This document shows positions 26,448 to 39,022 of a DNA stretch of 64,000 nucleotides, one piece after another. Source of the stretch: Dryas octopetala (Eukaryota; Streptophyta; Magnoliopsida; Rosales; Rosaceae); contig OY992836.1 of the NCBI GenBank assembly GCA_963921425.1, positions 21,183,889-21,247,888 on the forward strand, written 5' to 3'. The translations under genes were made by a program, and so were the position numbers. The first letter of the stretch is position 1. Every line of letters starts with the position of its first letter. The notes beneath the pieces were generated by a model that made no database searches, had not been told where the DNA came from, and saw only the letters and a list, made by a program, of their open reading frames with translations.

Positions 26448-29400
26448 CTAGTTCTTGAGAACTCCTAATTTCTCCAAGGAAACCCGGATATCATCACTGC
26501 CACAACCTTCAGTTGTCTGAACAATGTTGGGGCTGTCCAATGCCAGGACATCGGATAGAGGGTAGTTTCGGTTCATATGGAGTTGACTGATTGCATTGCT
26601 GGCAACTCCCTTCAGTATTAGACTTTTGTGCAGCCCACCAAGCAATCCTTCATAATCTGTATCCCCACATTCTCCAGCAAGAACCACCATTTTTGATAAA
26701 TCTACACCCCATCTAAGATACAAATACCTGAAGGAAATGCTTGTTTTAGTCATCAAAGTTCATAAGCAATTTGATAAATGTATCTGAATGTTTCAAAACT
26801 TTAACTACCATAAATGACAATAAAGTTATATGATTGCATACTTGAGGATACGAATAAACCTAAAATTTAATATAAAATTTCACAGATCAATTATTCCACT
26901 TTAACACTTTGTTATGATGGAATCTTGAATCCAACCCTTCAGAATCAACCCCAGGCATCATGAATGTGCCCAACAGATGACGAGACAGCCAGTCATTCTA
27001 CTGATTTTCATCTTTAATAGTCAGTTTCTGGTTGTCTTCATTTGTGGACATGTGCCAAAGGACCAAATCAAGTAACCGCTACTGATTCTTGAACAGAAAG
27101 CGGTATGCTTGCGAAGACCATACTCTTGGGCTTTTCATAGGATTGGTCTTTTACTTAAAGATTTTACAAACCTAATAATCTTTTGGATTTGCACACAACA
27201 GATGTAAGCATTCACTTTATAGCTTTAACTAGTATAACCAGTGGCGTTAACCTCAAGCAGTTCTCTATAATTTTGTTCTACTAAATTATAACCGTGGATG
27301 TCGTAAGTTACATTGTTCCGGTATTTGACCACATATGCGAGGAGTCACTAAATTAAACCAACTTGTTATGACCATAAAATGTATGCCAATGGTTCAGATA
27401 AGAATAGTTATGCCCTTGACGGAGATTATACATAAATATAGTACCTGAGGGCTTGGGAACGAGATGCCAATACTGGAATTACATTCAGTCTGGTCCCATT
27501 TTGACAGTAAATTACATGGCACCGTAAAGCCTGAATCCTCAGAAACTTCCGAAGCTCCTTCACAGGGGGAATCTACAAAGATTATAGAAAAGAAATTCCT
27601 ATGATGAATATACTGCACTGTACCAGTGAACAAACTTTAAGAAACTGCAGAAGATTTATGTTAATAAATAAATTCACCCTCGATTTAATAAGCATGCCAG
27701 CACAATGTTACTCATTTCATGCAAAACTCATCCACAATCAAAATTGAGGACATTTACCAGTCCTGGTTTTTGCACTTTAAAAGCATAACAATAGTCGGTT
27801 GAAAGTTGTTCAGATGCAGTAACAATCTGTTCCTCACTCCCACTCTTCTTATCAGTAAGTGAAGTTACCCAGCGTACTAATGTCTTTCTCAATCCTTCTC
27901 CACCCCAACGATATTCGATGTGTGAGTGATAATAAAAGTCAACCACAAATGGACGATCCTCTGAACTAATAGATGGATAGTAGAGATCACTGCCACTGTT
28001 GCAAATAAACGCATCAAAATCATTAGGGCTGAATCCCCCTGAGACCACAAATGAGCGTATCTCGGTTATAGTCAGGGATGTTGACAGTATGAACCCTACA
28101 GAGCCTTCGGTCCTTTCCTTTCCTGTAGCCTCAAAAATCTTTCTAGTGGTTTCAATAAGATCTGAAACGGTGTCACAATCCACAGCAATGACAATAAGGT
28201 GTTTCCTCCTCCTCAACACTGGGAACTTACCAGCACTGTTATGGTCTGCTTTCTCTGAGAACCCAGCCTTCCGCGTGTCCCTTGAAACACCCTTTGACCA
28301 TGCTATAACAGCATTTTCTAATTTACTCCTTCTATCACCAATACTTCCTTCAGATTCTAAAGGATTATCATTCACACTAGTTCCACTCTTTTCTCCATCC
28401 ATTGAAAACTTCAAGTTCAAAGATAAATCCTGTATATCTCTCAAGGAATCACTTGGGGAGTCTGACTCTGAAGTTTCTGCTCCATCCTCACTTCTTTGCC
28501 ACTGCGGATGCCTTGGTTTACAACCGGCTATACGAGATAGGTAAGTCTTGCAATGCTCAGGCCACGAAAATAGGTGAATGTTCTTTAACCCATTCTGCCG
28601 ACATCTTGCCCAGAGCTGCTTATCTGAAACAAGCTTCAGAAGAGCATCGGCAATAGACTGCTGATCATGAGGATCAACAAGAAGACCATTGTCTAGTACC
28701 TGCAGAAAGAGCTCCTATCAGTTTTGGAAATTTTTACTACAGTTCATGTACAATACATAAAAAACCTTCTATCAATTCTTTATGATCAATGAGTAGGCAT
28801 ACATGATGTATGTCGACAGGACCTCCATTTTTTGTGGCAACGATAGGCAAACCATGAGCAGCTGCCTGTTCAACAAAAGTGCAGAAGTTATATTGGTTTC
28901 TGAAAAAAATTAATAAAATAGATAAATAACATGTGAAAGTAAACTCCTGGGATAATATTGAGAAAAACACCTCAATTAATGTGAGTCCAAACGGTTCAAT
29001 GAAAGCTGGATTAATGAAAACACCCTGCAAAAAAAAGATTTGAATGAAATATTAAACCAGAAACCAAAGACATAGCACACATAATTATATACCAAGAGCA
29101 GTTGCCAAAAAGATGGCAATAGATTGCCTTATCTTGAATGTCTCAGTTACCTGTATGCAGACTGGACAAATAATGTTAATGGAGGATTTCTAACAGTGTG
29201 TCACTTTTTCCTAGTTAGCTCACATGATCAAATTATCTTTCACTTATATAAACTGCAATGTGTACCTTTGTCTTTGCTGCTAGACGATATATCTCAGGAA
29301 CATCAGACTGTTTGTGGTGTTTGGGGTATGCGACTTGCCCGTACAAATCATGTTTGTCAATAAGCTTGAGTACTGATAGAAGAACTGAAGCACTTGTGCT

Positions 29401-32400
29401 TGACATTTCATCAATTCCATCTCGGTTACCCATAACTAGTGTCTGCAGAGTAGAGATTTAAAAAAAAATGGTTAAGATGATAAAATGGGCTCAGCAACAA
29501 AGCCAATTCAGCTAGTCAGATAAATCACAAAGATGTCTTCACCAAGAAAGTGCCATCAAGGATTCTAACATACAAGATTAGCAAGCTCTCTTAGTGGACG
29601 GCATTCTCCAAATGCTTTGACCAAAGTTGTGATGTTCTTTTTTGGATCTGGTCTTGCAAGGGCCAGGATCATAGGCTTGCGAGGATTGGTAAAGAAGCGC
29701 ATTATCTGCATTATAAAAAATTCAGATTGGCAACAGTCAATGCATAATACATGAAAACAAAATCTGTGACCCTGGACTAAAAAATTACAAAGCAGAACAT
29801 ATCCAAATGACTTATCAGCTATCTTTCTGGGAGACATCAAAGTAAATGCATAGAGAATGACTAGAACCTCGGACCAAATAGGTGGGTCTGGAGAAGTAGG
29901 ATGGTCTTCATTTGCTTCTGTTTCACCATCCATATCACCATCTTGCGGGACAATATGATGGAACTCCATTCCAGGAGGAATTACCTGCAGAGAACTACAA
30001 AATTTAAGATATATACATAGAAAACTAGCATGTGTCTTACCAGCGAAACCCAGCATAGCATTTCCAAAAGAGCAAGCCATGAACACCTAGACCTTTAAAG
30101 CAGTGCTGATCAGGGCAGCAAGAAATCATGCTCAACAGCATGCCCAACTCAATTTGGACCAGCTTTTCAAGTCCTCCCTAAGAGTGTGGAAAAGCATTCC
30201 ACAAGGATATGAAAAAAGATCTCAGCACTTACCACCATGCGGGGCATGAACCTGCCATAACAGCTCACATTACGCCTGATCCTAGCTCGTAGTTTACGCT
30301 CCAGAATAGGATCAAAACCATCATACAAGCGCCATTGCTCATCTATCTCCTGTCTAGTGCTGGTAATAACTATTTCAGAGGCATCAAGGGATAACTCCTC
30401 AGCCTCTATCCGACGCATTATTTTGTATGTTGTGTTTATTTCATCCCTTGAAAGACGGCCTTGTTTTAGAAGTTGCTCCAACTTATCTCGGCCAAGTGAA
30501 TGGCCAGTGAAAAGCATTGGAACATTTAAAGCACCGGATAAAAGGGCAGCAGAGTCACCAGCATCTGCATAATGCCCATGGATGGCAACAGGCCAGACTG
30601 GCTTCCCACCACCAATTTGTTCACCCAAAACTTTGGACATTTGTATTATGTGGTTCAATGCACCATCAACGAATTCAGGGATGTGTGGCCAGAGATCTTC
30701 TTTGGGAATGTATTTATCTTTGGGACCAAACGGTATACGAATGATATAAGAACCACTGCTCTCCCCCATCTCTTCTTCCACGAAACCATCTGCATTTGTT
30801 GAAGTCAGCATCTCTGTGGGCTCACCATAACTCCAATCTACATCCAGTGATGACACTTGTCTAGTTAGCAGATCAACCCGATACACTCCCGGCATGGTGC
30901 CCAAAGCCCTTGCAAGTTCCACCACATACTTAACCTAAAAGGAACATAAACCCAACATTAAGCAGGTAGCAACTATAGAAGGTATTATAGTTCAAACAAA
31001 GATATAATGCAACTAGAAACAAGGAGTGAATCCACATTAACAACCAAATATTACCTGGCCACCAGTATCAGAGTCACGACCAAGCTCCATATTTTCACCT
31101 CGTATAAGACCATGAAGGCTGCATGGATACTTGTTGTTAAAAACATTTAAAAAAACAATCATGCAGACCAAGAGATCATATTCTGTACATCTCAAAATTG
31201 AGAGATAGATGCATGTTAGTCACCATCAGGCCAAAAGTTCAGTTTTCTTTTTAAGTTCTCTACATCAGCTAGTAACACTATCATTGTCATGCTGAAAGGA
31301 TGATTACATTAAATAAGTTATAATTTGAGATGCACAATGCAACACCAACCAATCATTTTATATTCGTCTTCATAAGTACATCTGAAAATTAGAACACTAA
31401 AGTTCAGTTCATGCCTTATCAATACAATATATAGCTTTTTCCCCTTCTGCTGACTAATCCATGTCTCCATTGCATCAACGGAGTTAATTCTAGGCAGTCT
31501 GCTTCTGTGGCTATCACCATGAGCTGATATGTCGCTCACTGTATCTCCCTTCTCTCCCTCAGATAAGTCTTCAGACATATCAGCAGTAGCTTCTCTGCGG
31601 CCTCTTTCTCGTTCAAGACGACGTTTAGTCATCCTCTGGGCTTCCTTTTCCTCAAGCTGCACAAGAATAGAGAGTAGGAAGGAAATTCATGATTTAAGCA
31701 AAATGCTCATATGCTTCTTTTTCCTTTTTTTCTTTTTCTTTTAAAAACTGAAATTATGATGTCCTTGTTTATCAGTGTATATTCATGTGCCAGCATTTTT
31801 TAAAATCCAAAATGGAAAAGACCCTATTACACAAATTACATCAAACATTCGATTAAAGACATACTCAGACAAATTACTGGATACAAATGCACTAAGCCCA
31901 TCAAGCATTTCAACGTCCGAGTTACTAGTAAGTAGTACCAGCAATAAAAAACAGCTAGCCACCAACGAAAAGCACATGAATCAAAGAGAGATAAAATCAC
32001 ACGAACAACTATATCTAAAATTTAACAACTACAAAAAATAGAGAAAGGGACAGAGAGAAAGCAAAAGAAACCTGCTTCTTCTGGCGAGCCAAGTTCCAAA
32101 TCCGCCAGCACAAATTCTCCAATCTGGTATTCCTCTCCTGGGGACTCCTCGTCGCCGCAGCCTAATCATTTCCAAACCCCCACACACCCCAAGATTCAAA
32201 CTTTGGATCAAATCATCATCGACAAATACAATTACAGATAGAGATAGAGAGACAGAGAGTAGAAGAGAAGAGAAGAGACTTACGCGAACCCATGAGCGAT
32301 GGAGATCGGTCTCATCGAAGCCGGTGATGACCTCCTCCACAAAGTAGCGGGTGGGACTGAAGTGGCCTCTCTCTCTCAGCAACAACGACGACTTGGCATC

Positions 32401-32469
32401 GTCGACGAGACCTGGACCCACGTCCAGAATCGCCTCCAGGTAGCTGTTTATCCAATCGTTCCCGGCCAT
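26448..32469 (-). CDS. SPS1: sucrose-phosphate synthase, family A (SPS1-like)
   Basis: Cytosolic enzyme making sucrose-6-phosphate from UDP-glucose and fructose-6-phosphate, a control step of sucrose synthesis. Thirteen exons (32284-32469, 32072-32161, 31415-31656, 31055-31118, 30233-30934, 29868-29984, 29574-29705, 29266-29442, 28971-29024, 28803-28865, 27758-28699, 27445-27572, 26448-26727) give about 1,058 residues, normal for the family. Start [20 protein letters not shown] is the conserved family-A N-terminus. Seen: RINSVD with Ser151, the position of the light/dark phosphorylation site (Ser158 of spinach); the glucosyltransferase entry [20 protein letters not shown]; the E-x7-E motif (about Glu580 and Glu588); and a C-terminal SPP-like domain. 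All introns are GT-AG except the third, which needs a GC donor. Confidence 0.96.
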
Positions 32470-34568
32470 TGATCAATTCAGTTCCCTCTGTCTCTGTGTC
32501 ACTCTCTGTCTCAGGCCTCCCCTGCTGTTAATTTAGTAGAAACAAATCAAACCCACTTAATAGATGGCAAATCTGAGCTTGACCCTGTTCTTGGTTTGCT
32601 GATTTGATGAGAATTTGAACAGAGAGAAAGAGAGCTAGCTCTAGAGTACTCTGCGAGTGTGTGTGTGAAATGGAGAGAGGGACAGAGGACAGAGGAGGTC
32701 TTTTATGCATGTGAATGTGATTGTAGGGTGGTGGTGGCGTAGTGTCTTAAAACGGTTAAAAGCAAGACATTTGGGATTTGGCTTCTAAATGCTTCTTCCT
32801 CTGTCAATAGTCATAAGCTTGACTACTCCACGACCTGCGCGTATAGTGTGTTTGCTGTTTATTAGGCTTCCCAAGCAGTAAATAACAGAAAAATTATTAG
32901 CACCAATAATAACAGAAAAATTATTTGCCGACCTGTTTTGTATCTATGAATAGTAACTTTGTGACACTCATTTATAGTTTTTCTAATTTTGAGCATTGAC
33001 GGAGCTATATTCTGACCTAAAATGGTCAAAATTGAAAAATTAGCTCTATCACCCTCTTAAGTAGATTCAAACTTGAAATCTTTTATAACTAATATTATTT
33101 TTAATAAAAATTTTATTTTTTGAAAAAAATAAAGCCAATTACATTTTGAAAATTTTCATCCCAACTTTTATCAATGACCCATAAAAATATCTAACAAGAA
33201 ATAAGATAGTATTTTAATTGTCAAAAGTAAATATATTCATATAAAAAACTAAGAGATTGATAAGCTAATAAAGTATTTATATTTCTGTGGACAAGTGCAC
33301 GGAGAGTGTGGAGAGTATAAGCCTTTACCTTGTACCCCCGCGAGTGTTGGTTACACGTCAACTTAATGATTGAGTAGAAAAGAGAAAATTCTTTAATTAA
33401 TTAATTTATTGTAATAAGGAATCATTCTGGTAATATCCTTGGAAGGAAGGTTTAAGTGACCACCCCACTTTTATATATTGGCAATACACTACACCTGGTC
33501 TATTTTTTTCTTTTTCTTTTGATATTTGTAATTTCAAAGTTGAACACTTGAACCTTTGATTGATAAAAACAAAAAAACAAAAAAACAAAAAAAGAAATTG
33601 AAAGTTGAAAGTGAAAACTCGAATGTATTATTGTTGATCCGAGAAAAGAAAAACAAGACGTGCACTTTTTTGAATGTGGATGTTCTTTCTCTTATTTGGT
33701 ATACCGTATACACTGGCCTGCTTATTTCACAAAATATTCAAATTTAATCCTTTTTATTTTAATTAAACATAAATGTAATGTAATTAGAAACTATAAAGGT
33801 CCATCACATAATATGATAAGCATGAATAACCCATATGGTAATGATACACTATAATTAATAGTGATTAACAACATTGCACTTAGAATACTCAATCTTTACC
33901 CAAAAAAAAAAAAAGGGGGAAAGAATATGTAATGTCTAGAAAGGTTCATGCATGTGGCAAACTATTCACATATACAATGAGGCAAAAGCCACAAATCCAT
34001 AGGTACGCAAGCTTAGTGCTCATTTAGTCATGTGTATTGTTTTCTTAAGCCCAATTCTTATATCTCATGATATTGTTCTTATTGTCAGGTCTTGGCATCA
34101 ACAAAAACATGTTAAATGGCAAAATTGGTACATGTTAAAGACATAAAGGAGTCCAGATAGAATTTTGTTGGTTTTGCAAAATTGGTACACATCTAATCCA
34201 ATCCCACACACAATGCCCAACAAATAGGCCTTACCTAACATCATTGTTTGGGTAATTTTATTTGATTGTGGATTATGCATGCATGTTACTTCTATGTGGA
34301 TAATTGTTATGTAACACTCATAATATTTGAGAAAAAAAAATATAAAGCAATATATGGGAGGGTAAATATTGATATTTTTTACAAATTAACTTTTATATTA
34401 ATGTTGTTTTTTTTAGAATAATATTAATGTTGTTTGGACTTTATCTCAAGTTCACATGTGTACATACGATTGGTTGTCATTCACTCCACTCATCTTATGT
34501 CTTATGTACGCTAATATGAATTTTTTTTTTCGATGTTAGATGGTTTTGCAATTATCCATATCTCATCT
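32470..34568. other. SPS promoter side and intergenic DNA
   Basis: About 32470-32720 is the SPS 5' leader, with CT-rich sequence on the minus strand. The rest is AT-rich and no gene is supported. Short open frames around 33400-33860 are low-complexity. Confidence 0.5.
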
Positions 34569-36075
34569 CATGTGCCATTGAATGATTTGATGTAGATCGA
34601 CCCACCAAAATCCAAGATTGAAGACATTTTGTCTTTTGACATGTACCTTAATTAGTAAGGAAGTCCTAGTTCACTAGGAATGACTCCATGTTTTGGATGA
34701 TGAATTGGCTTCTTCCTAGCTATAAAACCTAGCCATACACTGAAGTGCTTCATGCAATTGGATAAGGAACGCTAGTGAATGATAGGTTCATAGGAATTCC
34801 TTATATTTTCCCAATTGTAATAATATGTAAGAAAATTGTTTCTTTGACTGACCAAAAAAACAAATTGATCTGGTTGAGTTAAATATATTGATAGTAGTTT
34901 ACATACTTGACCTTCTAGCAAGGAACCTATCCCTCTAGTTTGTCTCGTTTCGGACCATAAAAAGAGTTTGTTAAATGGGCTGGTAGTTGTAACTTCCAAA
35001 TCATACACACCCATGTTGTCTTGGTCTGGCATTGTCAAATCCAGTTTTCATTTTTTGGTTTGGGCTTTAGGAGACAATTTCATGCTGAACCCATAATTCA
35101 GGCTTCAGCCTTGAGGCCCTTGAGTCTTGACCATGACCCATGTGTTGTGGAAGTGCTACCAAACCACAAGAATAAGATAAAATTAAGCAGAAAAATAAAG
35201 AAATAATTAATTAAGCTTAGAATTTGTTTTTCTTTTTTCTATGACAAAATTATAAGTAGACTGAGCTTATAGCCCAGCTCAGCCTACTAAAAGCTACTTG
35301 TTGCATTTTCTCCAACAATCCATAATCTTTAACCCAAAATCTCATCTCGACCATAAAAAACCTAAACTTAATTAATTTCAGCCTTCCAAGACAAGCCCAT
35401 ACAAAATTTAGCTCAATCTTAAAAAACACAAATACTTTTGAGCTTATTACACAATGTAATTGCATAATCCAAACTATTTATATTTTTAGTTTTCATTTAA
35501 AGTGCATCATTGCAAAAAATCAACTAAATCAAAATTCAAAATTAAAGACATTTCATGTGCCATTCAATGCTTTGATGTAGATCGACCCACAAACATCCAA
35601 GATTAAAGACATTTTTGTCTTTTTGACATGTACTTTAGTAAGTTAGTATGAGAGTGCTAGTTCACTAGGATCGAATCTATGCTTTGGATGATGAATTAGC
35701 TTCTCCTAGCCATAAAACCTAGCCATAAATTGAAGTTCTTCATGCAATTGGATAAGGAAAAGACAGTAAATGAAAGGTTCATAGGATGTGCTGATGAGTT
35801 TGCTCAAAGGATTTTAGAACTAATTCCTTCAATACCCAAATGCACAATTTTATTTTTCTTTGTTTGTTTGTTTGTTGAGTGGAGTGTGGACCGCTAGTTG
35901 TAACTTCCAAATCATACACACCTATGTTGTCTTGGGCATTGTCAAATCCATTTTTCCTTTTTTTGATTTGGGCTTTAGGAGACAAATTCATGTGGAACCC
36001 AAATATTCAGGCTACCAAACCACAAGAATAAGAAACAATTAAGCTTAATCTAGCAGAAAAATAAAGAAATAATTA
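34569..36075. repeat. diverged tandem duplication of about 0.5-0.65 kb
   Basis: Two ordered blocks recur. Block one, with GATGTAGATCGACCCAC, TAGTTCACTAGGA and CTTCATGCAATTGGATAAGG, appears at about 34569-34800 and 35554-35790. Block two, with TAGTTGTAACTTCCAAATCA and CACAAGAATAAGA, appears at about 34981-35215 and 35893-36075. The copies have many substitutions and differ in the spacer. Minus-strand frames in both share the peptide NIGVYDLEVTT (NMGVYDLEVTT in the first copy), which may be a remnant of an unidentified coding exon; I cannot name it. Confidence 0.8.
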
Positions 36076-36080
36076 ATTGA

Positions 36081-37433
36081 GACCACCACTGCTCTACTCA
36101 CCAGAGAGAGAGAGCCACGCCAATTAAGCACCTACTAGTCTGCTATACGGATCATAAAAGTGAGTCTTTTTTGTCTTGTTCACTCTCAAAACCCTCCTCC
36201 ACACCCTTTTAGTACTAAAATCCTTAACTTTTGCTCAAGCCTCCCAACCCTCTCTCAGATTGGAAAACTAGGGTTTTTTAGCCCTCCCCCCCACCCCACA
36301 CTCTCACTTACCTACATCTTCCCTTCTTTCTAACCGTACATTCTCACTTCTTCATCTACACGTTGGTGACCACAGCGATCAAAGGCCAAAAGGTCATCAC
36401 CACCGTTAACCAATCACCACCACCCGATGGCTCCCATGCTTCATCTCCTAAACTATGACTAATAGGACCCAAAGATATTTTTTCTTTTGGATAAAACCCA
36501 ATTCAATAATGATGGAGATCCAACTTAATATTCTAAATTTACATTCTAAATACATATGTTAGTGTTTTATTTATTGTAAAATTAATAATTCTTTGGGTGA
36601 AACACATATGAATCAATAAAATAATGACACATCATTAATTTAAAATTCAAATTTGAGATACAAATTTGGAATCCTCAACCCAATTGAAATTTTACTATTA
36701 TTTTCCATAATTATTTTAATTATATCTAATGTAATGATGTTTTACAATCAATGATTATGGATACAAACCAAAATCACATAAGTCTCATGATCATTAATTC
36801 ACATAAAGTTACCAAGATCAATATGACCCAATGAACAATTAATTTGGTATTACTTTGATCGATGGCGCTTACCAGTTTTATTCAAGAACATATTTAGTAC
36901 AATATAATATTGATGTAAATGATGATAGAGCGAAAAAAAAAAAAAACAAAACCTACTAGGGGAACAATTTTTATTCTAACATAATTGGGACAACAAATTA
37001 AGAATAAGATTAATTGATTCACATGACGTGCACAAGAATGCAAGTGAAGAAAGAAACGACTAGTGTTGGTTGAGAGATGAAGCATGGGCTATATGGTGTT
37101 GGTGATTGGTTAACAGTGGTGATGACCTTTTGGCCTTTGATCGGTCTGGTCACCGACGGTGCAGATGAAGAAGCGATAATGTACGGTTAGAAATAAGGGA
37201 AGATGAATATAAGGTAGGTAAATGAGGGGTGGGGGGTGGCAGGCTAAAAAACCCTATGCTTTCCAATCTGAGTGAGGGTTGGGTGGCTTGAGAGCAAAAG
37301 TTAAGGGTTTTAGTACTAAAAGGGTGAGGAGGGTTTTGAGGGTGAACATGACAAAAATACTCACTTTTCTGATCAGTATAGCTGAGTAGCAGGTGCTTGG
37401 CGTGGCTCTCTGCTGAGTAGAGCAGTGGTGGTC
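36081..37433. repeat. 1.35-kb inverted repeat with 360-bp arms
   Basis: The left arm (36081-36448) and right arm (37074-37433) are imperfect reverse complements, around 85-90% alike by eye, joined by a roughly 625-bp AT-rich loop. Both outer ends start GACCACCACTGCTCTACTCA. Shared internal markers are CTTTTAGTACTAAAA, ATCAAAGGCCAAAAGGTCAT and TTAACCAATCACCA. I find no target duplication. The arms are pyrimidine-rich on one strand and look more like a gene's 5' region than a typical MITE. It could be a MULE with long terminal inverted repeats or a captured-gene inverted duplication. If transcribed it would make a long hairpin RNA. Confidence 0.85.
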
Positions 37434-38490
37434 GGAGCTACTGATGATTGAGACTGGCTCAGAAGATCGACTACTTCCATCATATGAGTCATATTCACAT
37501 CCACCTTAATTAATTACCCAGATTATGATCTATTTGCTTTTAATTTCCCTTTGTTTCTCTAATGAAAATTGTTTGCTAGAAATGTTTGAAATTGGAACTG
37601 ATCGACTAATGTTTAATATTGAATATATAGGATTAGATTAGGTGATATTTATAGGCAACAATACTCTCAAGTCTCAAGACATGCGTCGGTATATAGTAGC
37701 AATATATTATAGCATTCGTCACAAGTGAGGTGTATGATATGACATATATAGTATACGAATGTACGATTCAATGCAATAACCTGAATTAAAGTTGGAATAA
37801 TTTTCCCTTACTCTGGACTCTGGATCATAATTAAACAATCTCATAAGATTGTTCAATGGGTTCAATGCGACTTGACCTTTTACGGTTTTACCCCTACATG
37901 TCAATTGGACTTCCATCAAGTTGTCAACGTGTAAATGACTTTTTTATTTTTCTTTCTTAAATAATATATACGGAAAAACACACACTAAATCCACCACAAA
38001 ATTAAGCATGACATTTTCTTTTTTCCTCTGAGGACAATTTGTAACACCGAAACTTCTGTAAAATCATGATGACAAATTTGCTTTTTCAGATTTTAGGTTA
38101 CTTAGTCCTCCCTTATAAGAATATTCTGGTTGCCCCTGGCAATTAAGAAGGTAATGTAGAGTGTCATCATACTGGCCTATGTTAATGCAACAAGCTAGAT
38201 AATGGACCATAAGTTACCTCAATTGATCTCTAGTTTATTAATTTTCATTGACTACTAGCTGTAGCATTGGACTATTAATTTAGAACAATCCCACTCCTTG
38301 TCATGTCCAATATTAGCATATATAACAAAGAATTCTATATAGACTAGAATTTGATAAGCGAAAGTAGTATAAATAACAAAGGATTCTATATAAACATCTA
38401 CCAAAAAAAAAGAGTTGTATTTAAATTAGAATTTGATTCCAAATATGACTTATATTTTTTTCTTCAAAAAGAAGGAACTTAATTTTAATT
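37434..38490. other. intergenic region
   Basis: AT-rich sequence between the large inverted repeat and the small secreted-protein gene. No gene, RNA or repeat is supported. Confidence 0.45.
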
Positions 38491-38496
38491 TGTCCC

Positions 38497-38508
38497 CTAT
38501 ATATATAG
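38497..38508 (+). promoter_or_regulatory. TATA box of the small secreted-protein gene
   Basis: CTATATATATAG lies about 95 bases upstream of the ATG at 38603, a usual spacing for a plant TATA box plus a short leader. Confidence 0.5.
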
Positions 38509-38602
38509 GATCTACCAAACTTCACTGCACGTACACCATAACATAATTCACAGCTTTGGTTCGCTTTGAGACGACTGCGCATACCCTTCTCAGATAGAGA
38601 AG

Positions 38603-39022
38603 ATGATAATACTCCTTGTTGTTATTGTATTGGCTGTTTTTAATATAATAGTTTACAGTGGGGTGGACCCAAAGCTGATGAGAGATAACTGTGTTGAGGA
38701 TGTCAAAACTGCCATGGATATTTGTATGAATGAGATGCCTAGATCTTGGTTAATTTGCAAAAATAATGCAATTAAGAGAGAGGGAGATTGTTGCAAGGCC
38801 ATTGAAGAAGTTGAGGACAAGTGCTCCTATTATAAGCTCCGCCAGTTATACGGCGCTTTCGTTCTATATCAGGTGTGGAAATATTGCTCAAACAAAAAAG
38901 TTGCTGCTGATCAAACGCCAAAGCATCATCAGCCATACAAAAGCGGATCCTCTGCTTATGACTTCAGTGCTGATTTTTTGCGGATTTTGAAAGATCAATG
39001 TCCAGTCCAAAACCCAAATTAA
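38603..39022 (+). CDS. small secreted cysteine-rich protein, prolamin-like (ECA1-related) type
   Basis: Single-exon gene of 139 residues. The N-terminus (MIILLVVIVLAVFNIIVYSG) is a signal peptide. The mature part has eight cysteines, with a core of C-x11-C, then a further C, DCCKAIEEVEDKC, and YC. The spacing C...CMNEM...DCC-AI...C...YC fits the prolamin-like domain of ECA1/EC1-type reproductive secreted proteins, which are egg-cell or ovule expressed in known cases. The C-terminal tail after YC is longer than usual and ends with an eighth cysteine (QCPVQNPN). A TATA box lies upstream. The family assignment is by motif memory only; no partner gene is adjacent. Tissue of expression is inference. 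Confidence 0.7.
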   Translation: MIILLVVIVLAVFNIIVYSGVDPKLMRDNCVEDVKTAMDICMNEMPRSWLICKNNAIKREGDCCKAIEEVEDKCSYYKLRQLYGAFVLYQVWKYCSNKKVAADQTPKHHQPYKSGSSAYDFSADFLRILKDQCPVQNPN

